Shown here one piece after another: positions 37,639 through 47,975 of a DNA stretch of 64,000 nucleotides; within the stretch, counting starts at the first letter, position 1; every line of letters starts with the position of its first letter. The translations under genes and the position numbers were made by a program. The stretch is from contig NPFB01000186.1 in assembly GCA_014084085.1 (NCBI GenBank), forward strand, positions 38,352 to 102,351, written 5' to 3'. The notes beneath the pieces were generated by a model. It did not search any database and had not been told where the DNA came from. It worked only from the letters and a program-made list of their open reading frames with translations. Source of the stretch: Hondaea fermentalgiana (lineage: Eukaryota > Sar > Bigyra > Thraustochytrida > Thraustochytriidae).

Positions 37639-39987
37639 ATGTCTGAGTCTCCATCAAGAATTGGCCAAATGGGAGATACGCAGCAGCAGCACCAGCAGCA
37701 CCAGCAGCAGGAGCAGCAGCAGCAAGAGCGCGCAGTGGAAAAGCGAGTCTCATATCCGAGTGGAGAATCCTTTTCCTTTGCCGGTACGGGTCGCAATTCA
37801 AAATACATGTCGCTAAGCAAACGAGGCCGCAGCCAGAGCGCCAATCGAGGGGCTCAATCATCCTCTGCCATGAGCCACGAGAGTGAAGAGGAGCTAGAAG
37901 CTGGTAAATTCAATGTCAATTTTGCGCGAAGGAACAGTGCGTCTGACCCAGCCTCGGCTGGCCTACTTGCTGCTGCAGCTGTAGCCGCGGCCGCAGCAGC
38001 AACAGGCACTGCACCGGAAGCCGACACGGCGACTGCTGAAAGCAAAAGTAGCGAATCCGAGATGAAAATCGAGGCAAATTTTGCCGAGTCACGCGGCAGC
38101 TCCATCAGCGATCAAATGGGCCGAGAGCATGGCGTACGAGGGTCACTTGCCTCTCCTGTAGATTCTATTGCAATGGAAAGCATTTCCGGGCATGATTTGA
38201 TCGACACAAGCCGCCTCGCAGGTTGCTTGCGACGAACCTCGACGCGCATCGATCATCACGGAGCCCGTCTGGATCGTGTTGAGAAACTTATACATCAATT
38301 TCCGGCCGACTACGTGACCTCCGAGCAGGTCGCAGAGAGCACAGATCGAATGGATCTTCTTGCACAAAAGATAAGTGGCCTTCTCGATGAGGCAGAAAGA
38401 ACTCAGCGTGTCGAAATGGCCAAATTGAGTGGCGAAATCACCAACGTCGTGGCGTCAATTGGATCTTTAGAGTCCTCCTTGATAAGGCTCGAAAGCACCC
38501 AGAAATCGCTCGTGCGATCGCTCGATGACATGCAGCGACAAATTGGCCAACGCGCTACCGTCGATGACCTGCGAACGCTGCGCACCCAAGTCGCCACATG
38601 TGCAGCGAAGGAAGACCTCGCTCGGGTGGAGGAGCAAGTAGGGCAGTGTGCACGACGCCAGGAACTCGATGATGTCCTCTCAACCATGCAAGCCGGCTTC
38701 ACTAACAAAAAGACGGACCAGCAGCTTTCTGTGCTTAAGGAATCGTTTTCTGCGCAAATTGGTATCGTGCAGCAATCCATGGTCAAACTCGCAAGCAAGG
38801 CCGAGGTTGCAGAGGTCCAACGAGCCACGGGCGAAGCTGCCAAGTCAGCTAAAGGCGCGGATGAAGCGGTAAACGATCTGAAGCGCTCGCTTGAGGAGCT
38901 GGCGCAACGCTTTTCGGCCATGGATGCCTCGCTTGATGAGCGACACAAGGGCGAGGACGAGAACGTCCAAAGGGTCGATGCCGAGGCGTTTTCTGAGATC
39001 ACGACCCGAATCACTGCGGCGGAATCGACGTGCTCACGGCTTGCAGACCAAGTTGACGCTGTCAGCGACAGTGTCTCGCTGAACACTCGCACGATGCGGA
39101 CCCAGGCAACTATGCTTCAGGAGGTTACCGAGGAAGTCAATAAAAAATTATCGACCGAGGATTGGGAGCAGATTGAGTCCGAGATTGACCGCGTTTATGC
39201 GACCAAAGAACAGGTTGCCGAATCTGTCGAACCTATTGTGACGAAACTCAATCAGGTCGTTGCAAAGCTTATTGACTTGGACAAGGACATTGCTGCCAAA
39301 GCTGACGGACAAACTGTCGTTGAAAACAGGGAGCACATCCAGGACTTGTTTCGAGTCATTCACGATCAGGTGTCACGTCTTGGAGCGACGGACGCAGCAC
39401 CCAGCGGCACAAGCGCCTCAGCAGCTGACGCAGGGTCAGCGATGACTGCCACGAAAGAAAGTAGCGTGCCTCTCCCGGCAGCCGCTGCGGCGGCGGCTCT
39501 TGCAGCGCGAATGCCCGAGGCAGTAAGTTCTCCCATGCCCAAGTCTTTGGAGAACGCGGACGCCTCACAAAAGGGTTCCACAAAAATGAAGGCTTTGCAG
39601 CAAGAAATGAAGAACCAGGCGAAAGAAATTCAGAATATTCGCAAGGCATTGGCCACAACGAAGCACGCCGATGCAACGAACACTAGTGCTTCTGCTGCTC
39701 TCGAAAGTCAGTTTGCGGAACGCCTTGATGCGCAGGAGAAGGACTTGTTGCAGTTGCGTGCGTCAATTGAAGAACTCCGTAACATTTTCACTCTAAGCGG
39801 CGACACTGCTCGTGAACAAATGGCTTTGGCGGAGAGGCCAGTAATTACAACTGTACGCACAGAGCTGGGCGAGGTTCCGCGCATGCCAAGCAGGCCCGAG
39901 GGAAGCGCACCCTTGACAGCCCCAAGTCCCCGCGCGCAATCCATTAATTCGACCTCTTCAGACAAAAAGCTTGAAGTCTCACCTTGA
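37639..39987 (+). CDS. Long coiled-coil protein
   Basis: A 782-residue protein with an ATG start. It has a Gln/His-rich stretch at about residues 15-33, Ser-rich basic segments to about 90, an Ala run near 112-128, then heptad-type coiled coil from about 200 to 570 (for example LARVEEQVGQCARRQELDDV, EVAEVQRATGEAAKSAKGAD). A Ser/Ala-rich hinge follows (585-640), and a second coiled coil at about 650-740 ending in LLQLRASIEELRNIFTLSGD. No TM segment is present. It is not assigned to a family; similar proteins act as structural components of cytoskeletal assemblies. It converges with the ankyrin-WD40 gene. Confidence 0.75.
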   Translation: MSESPSRIGQMGDTQQQHQQHQQQEQQQQERAVEKRVSYPSGESFSFAGTGRNSKYMSLSKRGRSQSANRGAQSSSAMSHESEEELEAGKFNVNFARRNSASDPASAGLLAAAAVAAAAAATGTAPEADTATAESKSSESEMKIEANFAESRGSSISDQMGREHGVRGSLASPVDSIAMESISGHDLIDTSRLAGCLRRTSTRIDHHGARLDRVEKLIHQFPADYVTSEQVAESTDRMDLLAQKISGLLDEAERTQRVEMAKLSGEITNVVASIGSLESSLIRLESTQKSLVRSLDDMQRQIGQRATVDDLRTLRTQVATCAAKEDLARVEEQVGQCARRQELDDVLSTMQAGFTNKKTDQQLSVLKESFSAQIGIVQQSMVKLASKAEVAEVQRATGEAAKSAKGADEAVNDLKRSLEELAQRFSAMDASLDERHKGEDENVQRVDAEAFSEITTRITAAESTCSRLADQVDAVSDSVSLNTRTMRTQATMLQEVTEEVNKKLSTEDWEQIESEIDRVYATKEQVAESVEPIVTKLNQVVAKLIDLDKDIAAKADGQTVVENREHIQDLFRVIHDQVSRLGATDAAPSGTSASAADAGSAMTATKESSVPLPAAAAAAALAARMPEAVSSPMPKSLENADASQKGSTKMKALQQEMKNQAKEIQNIRKALATTKHADATNTSASAALESQFAERLDAQEKDLLQLRASIEELRNIFTLSGDTAREQMALAERPVITTVRTELGEVPRMPSRPEGSAPLTAPSPRAQSINSTSSDKKLEVSP

Positions 39988-40392
39988 CGACCAATTGATT
40001 GAGCTTTATTAGAAGCAGCAAAGTGCAAGATTGTACGCCGGGGCAACCGTGATCTTATACTTTGGAGTGACCCTGAACTCCTTTTCTTGACGTGAATAGG
40101 ATGAACAATTGATCTATATTTTCTTACCCTTTGTACACTGTACATGACGGCCATTCTCTCATCGACCCACCCAGGTTTTTGTCGACAAGCGCAGATGCCA
40201 GGCAATACATATTTTTATATTTTCGAGTAGTTGAACATACGTAAAAGTCCGTGGAAATGGATGACGGTATACTACCAAGAAGATTGGATGGATGAAGGCT
40301 ATGAGTCTCGCCTGTTCGTTCCTTCGGTACACTTCGCGAGCGGCGATACAAAGTGTGCTGTTTTCTTTTGTTCTCCTTTTCTTGTTTTGAAT
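39988..40392. other. Convergent intergenic region
   Basis: 405 bp between convergent stops, AT-richer than coding DNA, with GATGGATGAAGG-like short repeats near 40285. No gene. Confidence 0.4.
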
Positions 40393-43300
40393 TCAATGCA
40401 AAGGTCGTACTCTTGACGTGTTTTCACGCGTGTTTTTCCATGTACGTACAGTCCCGTCTTCGCTGCACGTGGCGAGAGTGTCCTGTGACGAGTTCCATGC
40501 GGCATGGAAGACGGGCCCGTTGTGGCCACGAAGCTTGGCCAGAAGCGAACCTGTCTCGGTGTCCCAGACATGAACCTTGGCGTCCTCGGATCCGGAGAAG
40601 ACCAGCGACTCACGTGGGCCAAAGACAGAACGAACAAAGTTGAGAGAGCTATTCTGGTACCCTCGAAACTTGCGAATGGACTTTTCCATGCGCACATCCC
40701 ACAAACGCACAGAGCTATCCTTGGAGCTAGCAAGAAGCTGAAGCCCGTCCCGAGAAATGTCAATTGAGGTGACCTCGCCCACAGGCTGATTAAAGGTCCG
40801 CACGCAAACCCCGCTGATCGTGTCCCAAAATTTGATGCCCGAATCTTTTGAGACACTCACGATCAGATTGCCAAGAGGGTTGAAGCAAACCTGCGACACC
40901 GCAGCGCGATGGCCCTGGAATGTGCGTACAAGCTGATTTGTGCGTACATTGACGAGGCGCACCGTCTTGTCGTAGCCGGCCGTGGCGATGTGCTCCTGAT
41001 CGTTTTGAAAAGCAACAGTGTAGATGTCTCCCTCGTGACCAGTGCGCAAGCAATGATCAGAGGCCGACTGGTCGTGCAGACGGCCGAGCGGCTCCGAGGT
41101 GGTCTGGTAGTGCCGAGATCGACTTCGTCCGCGTCCACGCAGCGGAGAACCCCATGCATCAGAGGGAGATGTCCATGTGGAACCATTGTAGTGAGATGAT
41201 TTGCCAAGGTAGGCTTCTTCAGGGGCACCAAGCCCGTTGTCCTCCATGCACGCCCAGACATCCCACATACGCACCGTATTGTCGCCTGAAGCGCTAACAA
41301 GGAAGCGGCCCGAATTGTCGGACGCGATGTCCCAGATGCGAGATTTGTGGCCTCGAATGACGAGCTCTGGGCCACGCTGCCGGTAGTGGCGCAAGCTATG
41401 GCCATTGACGCCGCCATTCGCATCCGCTCCTGTCGCCGTCTCTTCGGCAAAGTCCTCGTCCAGAAGGTCATCATCCTCATCGTCCTCTTCTTCGGCGTCG
41501 CTACCATCAAACGCTTCGTCCCGCACGCGCCAAAGCATGATGGTACAATCACTTGACCCCGACGCGATGAGTCTGCCCTCGCGACCCAGAAACTTTACGC
41601 ATTTGACGTTGTGGGTATGTCCTACAAAGGTGTTGGTGAGGGTCTGAGGCACGGCGACCCGCTCAAAGTCTTCGAGAAGCGTCTCAATCTTTGGAGTCAC
41701 GTTTGGACCCGTATTAGAGGAGAATTCGAGCTGGTATGCGACTGCTTGCTGTAGCATATTGACGAGGCGATCCTTTGCCACATATGCCTGCCTTGAAACG
41801 AGTGCGGCCTCATCACTGTTGGCCTGCGTGATGATCATTGACTCGAACTCTTCGGCGAGCTTGTCTCGCGCAGATGCGACATCCCAATCGCGGAAGGCAG
41901 CTGCATCGTGGACGGATTTGCATGTGAGAAGGTAGCAAAGGTCGCGGAACTCGTTGCTGTTCACCGCGTATTTTCCTTGCGCCTCGAGAGGCTTGAGGCG
42001 CTTGGACAAAAAGGAAAAGGCGCGCTCATTCTCGCCGCGTGCGACAAGCTCCAGGTACTCTTGTCGGTACAAGGCGTAAAGGAAGCGTCTACGATTTCGC
42101 TTCAGCAGTGGCTTGACATGAATTTCGCGGATCTTGGGCCAGTCTCCAATAGAAATGAGGTGCTTGATGTGTTGAGCGCGTTCGTTCATTTCGTTCCGTT
42201 TCTGCAGCTTGATTTGGGCTTCATCTTGCAAGGTCAACGTCGTGGCCATGAGGCCTTCCTCTTGCAGGTACATGCCGATCATGCGGAGAATGTCGCTCTT
42301 GACGCGTGGATCTTCGGGATCAAAGACCTGGTCGGGGTCAAAAGATCGTTCCAGTTTGCGCAGACCGGCATGGCGGGGTCCGCGCCCGTCTTCACGTTCA
42401 TGAGGGCGATAGGAACCCGCAACAGAAAGGGTTGTGGCGCGCGCGGACCGTTGTGAGGTGGACTCTGCTACGAGCTCAACAGCGCTGCGAATGTCAATCA
42501 GATCGCGCGTCGCTATACTGGAGCTTCGACTGCGATTTCGGTTTGACATGTCGCCAGGGTGAGAACCTGCTTGCGGCGGTGGTGGCTCCGAGACGGGGAG
42601 TGCAATCTTGCCTGGCATTCCGTTGGCAAGTTGCTGCGCCGAGGTGGCCACCATAGACTCACCCGCCGCAGTTGCTCCTGGTGCTCCTGGTGCCCCTGCC
42701 GTCAATGCCGAGCTGTCGACCGCGCCGACAGCTTCGCAAGCCTGATTGATTTCGGCGATTTCGAGGGGCGCAGAGGCCAGCGAAGGAGATCGGACAGCAC
42801 CTGCCCGCACTGACACTGCTGCAGGTGCAGCAGTCTCGGTCGGCCGAATGGAATTGTTATCCTGATTTCCGCCTTTAAAGTAATAGGCGTCGCAGGTTGA
42901 GCATATGCAGAACGCCCGGAATCGAATCTTGAGTGCGTCTTGCGGGAGCTGCAAGCCCGCGCAAAAGCCCAAGAAGCGAACGACATCGACATGGCACGAC
43001 AGAGCGGCAAGTCGTCTTGCCTCTTTGATTTCAGCCTCGAGAGAAGTGTATGCATCCATTGGGGCCTCCTCCGCATCGGAAAACTTTGTGTTTTCGTGCA
43101 AAGATGATGACGGTGCACCGGGAGAAGATGCGAAAGGGGGTGTAGAGGATGTAAAAGTTGCCGAGGAATTCTCAGGAGCAGACTCTTTTTCCTGTGGCTG
43201 CGGTGGTTCCTTTGCATTCTTGGCAACGGGTCTTTCCTCGCGTGGAGGCCGACTCTCCTCGCGGGAATGCGAAGCTGCCGTTGTAGACGCGACCTCGGCA

Positions 43301-44445
43301 AGCGCGGTCGCCAGTCTATGCGCGAGCAGAACGTGCAGAGTGACCATGTGGCCGTTTGTGGCTGCGAGAAGAATGGCGGAGCGGTGATTGACGTTTGGGT
43401 CTTCAGGCCAGCTTGCCCCAGTAGGAGGTTGCCAGGGATCAAGAATGGCGTTGCGATAGAGAAGCTCCGCAACGAAGCTCACGTGTCCGAGGGCAGATGC
43501 GATCTGAAGACTTGTAAGCGCGTGAGCATCGCGCGTGGCCACATTGGCTCCATTTCCGAGCAGGACCTCAACCATTTCCTCACGGCCGGCGCGCGCAGCA
43601 TGATGAAGAGCTGACCATCCGTGGGCATCCACGAGGTTGACATCGACACCGTGTGCACAAAAGGAGCGAACGAGATTAACGTGCCCGCGGCCTGCGGCGA
43701 TCATGAGCGCAGTTCGGCCTTTATGGTCTTTGCGATTGGCGAGGTGCATCTTCTCGCCAGCCATTTGCGCTAAGAGAAGCTTGACTGCGCCGAGGCAGCC
43801 ACGTTTGGCCGCATAGTGCAGCGAGGACTGCGCGCGGCGGTCGACAAGACTGACGTCTGCACCGTGTTTGAGCAAGAGCTGGACGAGCTCGGTATGAGAG
43901 TGCCGTTTTCCGTGCAAGAAGCTGGCAAGCATGAGGACGTCGACGCCATCACGATCCTGTGCAGAGGCATCCGCGCCCACGTTGAGAAGAAAGTCAGCAA
44001 CAGCAAAGTGGCCGCGGCCTACGGCGGCAATGAGTGCCGTGCGGCCGCGCTTGCTGTCTTTACCATTGACGAGCTCGAGTTTGGCTTCTTCAAAGGTCTT
44101 TGCGGTCGTCTTGCTCGAGTTCGGAGCCTTGGGTGTGCCCGGAGGAGCTGCCGGCGTTGGCCCGGCCGCAGCCACATCCTCGGCTTTGTTGTTCCTTTTC
44201 GGGGATGACGCCGCCGGCGGCGCCGCTCCCGCTGCTCCTGCTGCCGACGTCGACGAAGATGCCGGCGAGGACGTCGGGGCCGAGGTGGTGTTGTTCCGCG
44301 CGGCTGCGCCCCCGCCGGCCGCGTTCTTCCGCGCGGAGACGGCGGGCTGGCCCGCCGCGAGGGCGCCGAAGCGGTCCTCGCAGGAGAGCACGAGCGACTT
44401 GACCTGCTCGAGGTCGCCAATCTCCGCCGCGAAAAGCAGCGCCAT
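40393..44445 (-). CDS. Ankyrin-LisH-CTLH-WD40 fusion protein (WDR26/GID7-like)
   Basis: A 1350-residue single-exon protein with an ATG start. N-terminal ankyrin repeats span about residues 130-380 (for example GRTALMIAAGRGHVNLVRSF, GWSALHHAARAGREEMVEVL). A disordered linker contains a short CxCxxC element near 515. A LisH motif lies at about 714-746 (SDILRMIGMYLQEEGLMATT), a CTLH domain at about 752-812 (HIKHLISIGDWPKI ... YRQEYLELVARGENERAFSFL), and seven WD40 repeats at about 931-1345, most with GH and WD/WK ends. LisH-CTLH-WD40 is the order of WDR26/Gid7, subunits of the GID/CTLH ubiquitin ligase that recruit substrates or form the oligomeric scaffold. An ankyrin array on the N-terminus is not usual for that family. 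It is divergent from the four-TM gene. Confidence 0.85.
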   Translation of the reverse strand: MALLFAAEIGDLEQVKSLVLSCEDRFGALAAGQPAVSARKNAAGGGAAARNNTTSAPTSSPASSSTSAAGAAGAAPPAASSPKRNNKAEDVAAAGPTPAAPPGTPKAPNSSKTTAKTFEEAKLELVNGKDSKRGRTALIAAVGRGHFAVADFLLNVGADASAQDRDGVDVLMLASFLHGKRHSHTELVQLLLKHGADVSLVDRRAQSSLHYAAKRGCLGAVKLLLAQMAGEKMHLANRKDHKGRTALMIAAGRGHVNLVRSFCAHGVDVNLVDAHGWSALHHAARAGREEMVEVLLGNGANVATRDAHALTSLQIASALGHVSFVAELLYRNAILDPWQPPTGASWPEDPNVNHRSAILLAATNGHMVTLHVLLAHRLATALAEVASTTAASHSREESRPPREERPVAKNAKEPPQPQEKESAPENSSATFTSSTPPFASSPGAPSSSLHENTKFSDAEEAPMDAYTSLEAEIKEARRLAALSCHVDVVRFLGFCAGLQLPQDALKIRFRAFCICSTCDAYYFKGGNQDNNSIRPTETAAPAAVSVRAGAVRSPSLASAPLEIAEINQACEAVGAVDSSALTAGAPGAPGATAAGESMVATSAQQLANGMPGKIALPVSEPPPPQAGSHPGDMSNRNRSRSSSIATRDLIDIRSAVELVAESTSQRSARATTLSVAGSYRPHEREDGRGPRHAGLRKLERSFDPDQVFDPEDPRVKSDILRMIGMYLQEEGLMATTLTLQDEAQIKLQKRNEMNERAQHIKHLISIGDWPKIREIHVKPLLKRNRRRFLYALYRQEYLELVARGENERAFSFLSKRLKPLEAQGKYAVNSNEFRDLCYLLTCKSVHDAAAFRDWDVASARDKLAEEFESMIITQANSDEAALVSRQAYVAKDRLVNMLQQAVAYQLEFSSNTGPNVTPKIETLLEDFERVAVPQTLTNTFVGHTHNVKCVKFLGREGRLIASGSSDCTIMLWRVRDEAFDGSDAEEEDDEDDDLLDEDFAEETATGADANGGVNGHSLRHYRQRGPELVIRGHKSRIWDIASDNSGRFLVSASGDNTVRMWDVWACMEDNGLGAPEEAYLGKSSHYNGSTWTSPSDAWGSPLRGRGRSRSRHYQTTSEPLGRLHDQSASDHCLRTGHEGDIYTVAFQNDQEHIATAGYDKTVRLVNVRTNQLVRTFQGHRAAVSQVCFNPLGNLIVSVSKDSGIKFWDTISGVCVRTFNQPVGEVTSIDISRDGLQLLASSKDSSVRLWDVRMEKSIRKFRGYQNSSLNFVRSVFGPRESLVFSGSEDAKVHVWDTETGSLLAKLRGHNGPVFHAAWNSSQDTLATCSEDGTVRTWKNTRENTSRVRPLH

Positions 44446-44931
44446 GAGTCCGCCGAGGTCCCGCGCCGCGGCCAGGCCACGCCAGGCCCCTCTCCGCCCT
44501 CCTGCGCTGCCGAGCGCGAGCGCCCGGGGCGCGGGCGCCGTTCTTGGCTCTCTTCCGCGTCTGCTGCTGCCTCTCGCCTTGCTCGCCTGGCCTCGCCTCG
44601 CTTGCCTTCTTCTTGTCTCGCTGCTTGGCCTCGCACGGCCGGCAAGTGCGCCAACGGGGCCGCCGCAAGTGCGCTATACAGGCCGGCAAGTGCCCCTTCC
44701 GCGCAAAGCGCACTTGCGCGGGCGGCACGCGGATACAAGTTCGTCGAGCACCAGAGCATCAATCGGTCGGCCGGGCGATCAGTCAATCAACCAACGCGCT
44801 CGCGGGCGTGAGCGGAGCGGCCGGAGGCGAGAGCAAGGCGGGCGCAGCTCGAGGAGCGCGTACTCGTCCGCGCGCCCGCGAGGTGCCGCACGAACGGACC
44901 TCCTTCCCGGGGGCGGAGAGAGAAAGAGAAG
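44446..44931. other. Divergent promoter region
   Basis: 486 bp, very GC-rich. The words GCGCAC/GTGCGC and GGCCGGCAAGTGC recur (GCCGGCAAGTGC near 44638 and again near 44682), possibly a repeated promoter motif. No gene. Confidence 0.4.
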
Positions 44932-45693
44932 ATGGACGCGGTGCGTCAGATTATCAACGCCAAGTCACCGCCTTGGTGGTCAGTATGGGTCTTTGAGGTC
45001 GTGCTGGGGCTCTGGTAAGTGGATCCCGCAGAAGGGTCGCGGCGCGGCACGAAGCAAGCGAGGAAAGATGAAGGAAGCGCTGCTACGAGGTGTTGCAGTG
45101 CGAGTCTCTTGCTGCGAAATTAAGACAGAAGGACTGACTTTTGCCCGAACGTTTGTTTGCCCTGCCGGCGTGCTTTCCATGCGCACGGCTATGTGTGGTG
45201 CATGCCTGTTTTGTTTTGTTTTGTTTTGTTTTGTTTTGTTCGCTTGCTCGTTTCTCAATCGTTTTGCGGGGGGAGGGAATGGGGGTGTTAACGCAGCGCT
45301 CTTGGCACAACCCTTTACTGGGGCAACCTGTACGTGGGCAATGAGACATGCATCGAGTGCGTGCCTATCGGCTTGTCCACGTTCCGTTTTCTTCACTGGC
45401 CTTTCTTCGATATGTTCATGCTGTTCTTGTACGTAGCGACGATGATTGGCCTCGTACGCAAGTGGAAGTTTGTGTACTTGGCTGGAACGACGCTCGGCTT
45501 CATGTTCATTTTCATGGGTCTACTTGGATTCTACGGTGGTTTTCTCCGCTCTGAACCAACGCAACAACCGTTCTTCCTCGACGCGTATTTTGTAGGTTTT
45601 GGAGGACTTTTGCTCGCTTACTTTCACCATTGGCGTGCACATTGGAAGTCGACATCGGAGGCGCTCCCGACGCGCAAGCGGGGTGCCATCTAA
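44932..45693 (+). CDS. Small four-TM membrane protein, two exons
   Basis: Exon 1 is 44932-45014 and exon 2 is 45297-45693, giving 159 residues. The join uses phase 2 and the junction codon is TGC. Exon 1 encodes the start and half of the first TM segment (WWSVWVFEVVLGL), which exon 2 completes (CALGTTLYW). Three further hydrophobic segments follow: FDMFMLFLYVATMIGLV, VYLAGTTLGFMFIFMGLLGF and FLDAYFVGFGGLLLAYF. The loop after TM1 has the pair CIEC. The C-terminus is short and basic. I do not recognise the family. Exon 2 alone has no ATG before its second residue of the TM loop, and the complete TM1 after splicing supports the model. Confidence 0.7.
45015..45296 (+). other. Intron of the four-TM gene (282 bp)
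   Basis: Donor CTCTG|GTAAGT and acceptor AACGCAG|CGC, phase 2. It contains a TTTTG pentamer array at 45207-45240. Both splice sites are strong and the join completes a TM helix. Confidence 0.75.
45207..45240. repeat. (TTTTG)n pentanucleotide array
   Basis: About seven TTTTG units inside the intron of the four-TM gene. Variants of the same unit (TTTTGCTTTG) recur at about 46560-46592. Confidence 0.9.
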
Positions 45694-46175
45694 ATCACGC
45701 ATCGTGGCACGGACGGGCGTCTTGTGTGTCGATGAGAATGAAGATCTGGCCCAGAAAATTACGGCTCCAACTTACTTGGCCAGCTCATCTCATCCAGCGT
45801 GCGTCATTTTTTGGTGGCGGACGCGGCCAAGTCATCGCGATGAAGAAGAGCAAGTATGCGAAAGGGAGAAAGGTAGAAAGCGAGCTGGGGAACACGAAAG
45901 ATCATCGAAATGATGATGATAAAATCAAATTACTACTGGTACTCTTCTCTTTCCTCGTTTTCTCTCTTCTAAGATTGTGTTGGGGGCCAGTGGTGCGGAT
46001 AGTTTTACAGGCAGCAGGTGAGCCAATCAAGCAAATGTCCAAGGAAGAAACGGAGACGCCGCGACGCGCCGTTATGCTGCTCCTTTCGAAGGAGAGAGCC
46101 TACTGCATTGACGCGTGAAGTAGGCAAGCTTGGAAGATTGGCTGTGGGGGTATGGCATCTTGACGGGGTCAATAC
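45694..46175. other. Intergenic
   Basis: 482 bp between the four-TM gene and the possible small CDS. No supportable gene; short frames here lack protein character. Confidence 0.35.
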
Positions 46176-46439
46176 TTAGGCCGTCAAAGCAACGTCAGGC
46201 GAAGCGTGTGCGAAGTCGAGCATGCGCTGTCGCAGGATCTCGTCGTCGAGGGGGATCGTCTTGTTGGTGCTGGTGGAGGAGTTGTGCATGTCGGGGATCA
46301 CCTTGTGATTTTTCTTTCCCCAGGCCGCGCGCAATCGTGAGTCTGAGCGCGCGCGCCCACCTGACTTGCTTTTAGGCCACGGAATAAGAGCCTTGGTGGT
46401 CATTTCGGAGGCTTTGGAGATGCGCTTGCGAATCTGCAT
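46176..46439 (-). CDS. Possible small protein or terminal exon (87 aa)
   Basis: An 87-residue frame from an ATG at 46439. It runs from MQIRKRISKASEM through a basic stretch and KKNHKVIPDMHNSSTST to an acidic end IPLDDEILRQRMLDFAHA. The composition is protein-like, unlike the repeat-derived frames around it. A splice acceptor (GCATGCAG|ATT) sits at its first codons, so it may instead be the last exon of a gene whose upstream part lies beyond the TTGC/CTGG array. I do not recognise it and it may be spurious. Confidence 0.35.
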   Translation of the reverse strand: MQIRKRISKASEMTTKALIPWPKSKSGGRARSDSRLRAAWGKKNHKVIPDMHNSSTSTNKTIPLDDEILRQRMLDFAHASPDVALTA

Positions 46440-46455
46440 GCTTGCTTGCTTGCTT

Positions 46456-46486
<31 letters not shown>

Positions 46487-46592
46487 TGCTTGCTGGCTGG
46501 CTGGCTTGCTTGCTGGCTTGCTTCTTTGTATGTAGTTGGGACGTGTGTGCACACGTTTCTGTTTTGCTTTGTTTTGCTTTGTTTTGCTTTGG
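46437..46592. repeat. GCTT/GGCT tetramer array and TTTTGCTTTG array
   Basis: Tandem GCTT passing into GGCT/GCTT on the plus strand to about 46522, then three or more TTTTGCTTTG decamers at about 46560-46592. Translated, these give long runs of Lys-Gln-Ala-Ser or Leu-Ala-Gly that are not proteins. Confidence 0.9.
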
Positions 46593-47262
46593 CGTTGCTT
46601 TGGCGTGGCTTGTTGTGGTTTGGCCTGACTTGGTTATTTGATTGCTTCTTGCACCAGATGGAATGGCTCGACTCGTTTCGCGAGGGCTGTCGAGGTACGG
46701 CAAGCCGTCAACGTGATTTGGGCTTTGCTTTGCACCATGCATTGGTTCCTTCCGCATAACATTATCAAGACCATCTATCATAGGTGAAGCACGTCTGGGA
46801 GCCGCACCCCATTCTCGAGAGAGTCAGAATTCGCAAATCCTGTCTGGACCTCTCTCGTGTCGTGGGTTGGCTCGCTTGCTTGCTTGCTCGCTGACTAATT
46901 GGCCAACTGGACTCATGATCTTCCCTTGTCTTTTTTTTTTTTTTTCTTCTTCTTCCTCTTCTGTCTGTCTGTCCACTTGTCACTTTCGGGCTTCCTTCAC
47001 AAAAGTTCACCTTCCCTTGCCAGTCTCCACCTCAATTTCTCGCCGCCTCTTCTCAAATCCACGCTGCACAATGATAGCTTACAAGCAACAAGCAGCAGCA
47101 GCATCAGCAGCAGCAATTTTTAGCAAGCGAGCTGTGCCGGGTCCGGCGCATTTCCCGCGTGCTGCCTGCCTTTCTTTCGCTCGCTCTTTCTGTGCCTCTC
47201 TCTGCCACCTCCACATCCAGGTGCACGGGGCGGCTCTCTCCTCTCTTCTCAGCTAAAGCCCA

Positions 47263-47301
47263 ATCAGTCAGTCAGTCAGTCAGTCAGTCAGTCAGTCAGT
47301 C
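47263..47301. repeat. (CAGT)n tetranucleotide array
   Basis: Nine or more CAGT units without interruption. Confidence 0.95.
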
Positions 47302-47875
47302 ATTCCCGGCGGGCCGCCCCTTCCTACGAGCGTCCCCTCGCTCCCGGCGTCCGTCCTCCCTCGCATCCTCGGGCCGCGCTCGTTGGAGCCCGTCCGATTT
47401 CCCCTGCCCCTCCCGGTCCTCCTCCGCGTCCTCTTCGCGCCCGCTCTCGGCGGCGCTCTTGGTCTGCTTCTTCAAGTTGCGTTGTTCGTGAGCAGAAAGA
47501 ACGTTACGTTCCGTTGTGTATTGGCCTACGGCTGGAAGGAAGACCGTTCTCGTCACGAATAGTGGATATAGATAGATGATGATCGGTGTGGGCACGAGCA
47601 CAATCCGCGCGACAGCGACAGCGACGCTCGAATCGAGGGCGCGGAGGAGAATCCTCGCGTCCGCCCCGCCCCGCCCCGCCTCGCCTCGGCGCGGGAATGG
47701 ATGCTGCGCAGAAGAAGAAGCGACCCGAGCTGAGCTGCGAGACGAGACGCTAGCTAAGCTAAGCCCCGGCGATCGACGTCAGCCAGAGCAAGAGCGCCGC
47801 GCGGGAGTCGAGGCGCCGGAGAGCAGCCTCGAGCCCGGCCGGGGCGCGTCGGCCGCCCGCCCTCCCTCCCTCCCT

Positions 47876-47975
47876 NNNNNNNNNNNNNNNNNNNNNNNNN
47901 NNNNNNNNNNNNNNNNNNNNNNNNNNNNNNNNNNNNNNNNNNNNNNNNNNNNNNNNNNNNNNNNNNNNNNNNNNN
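47876..47975. other. Assembly gap (100 N)
   Basis: Exactly 100 N after a CCCT run; flanks are GC-rich. Confidence 0.98.

Noticed and set aside
46366..46781. Frames with Lys-Gln-Ala-Ser or Leu-Ala-Gly-Trp runs
   Set aside because: They are direct translations of the GCTT/GGCT array; only the 3' part (46176-46439) has protein-like composition.
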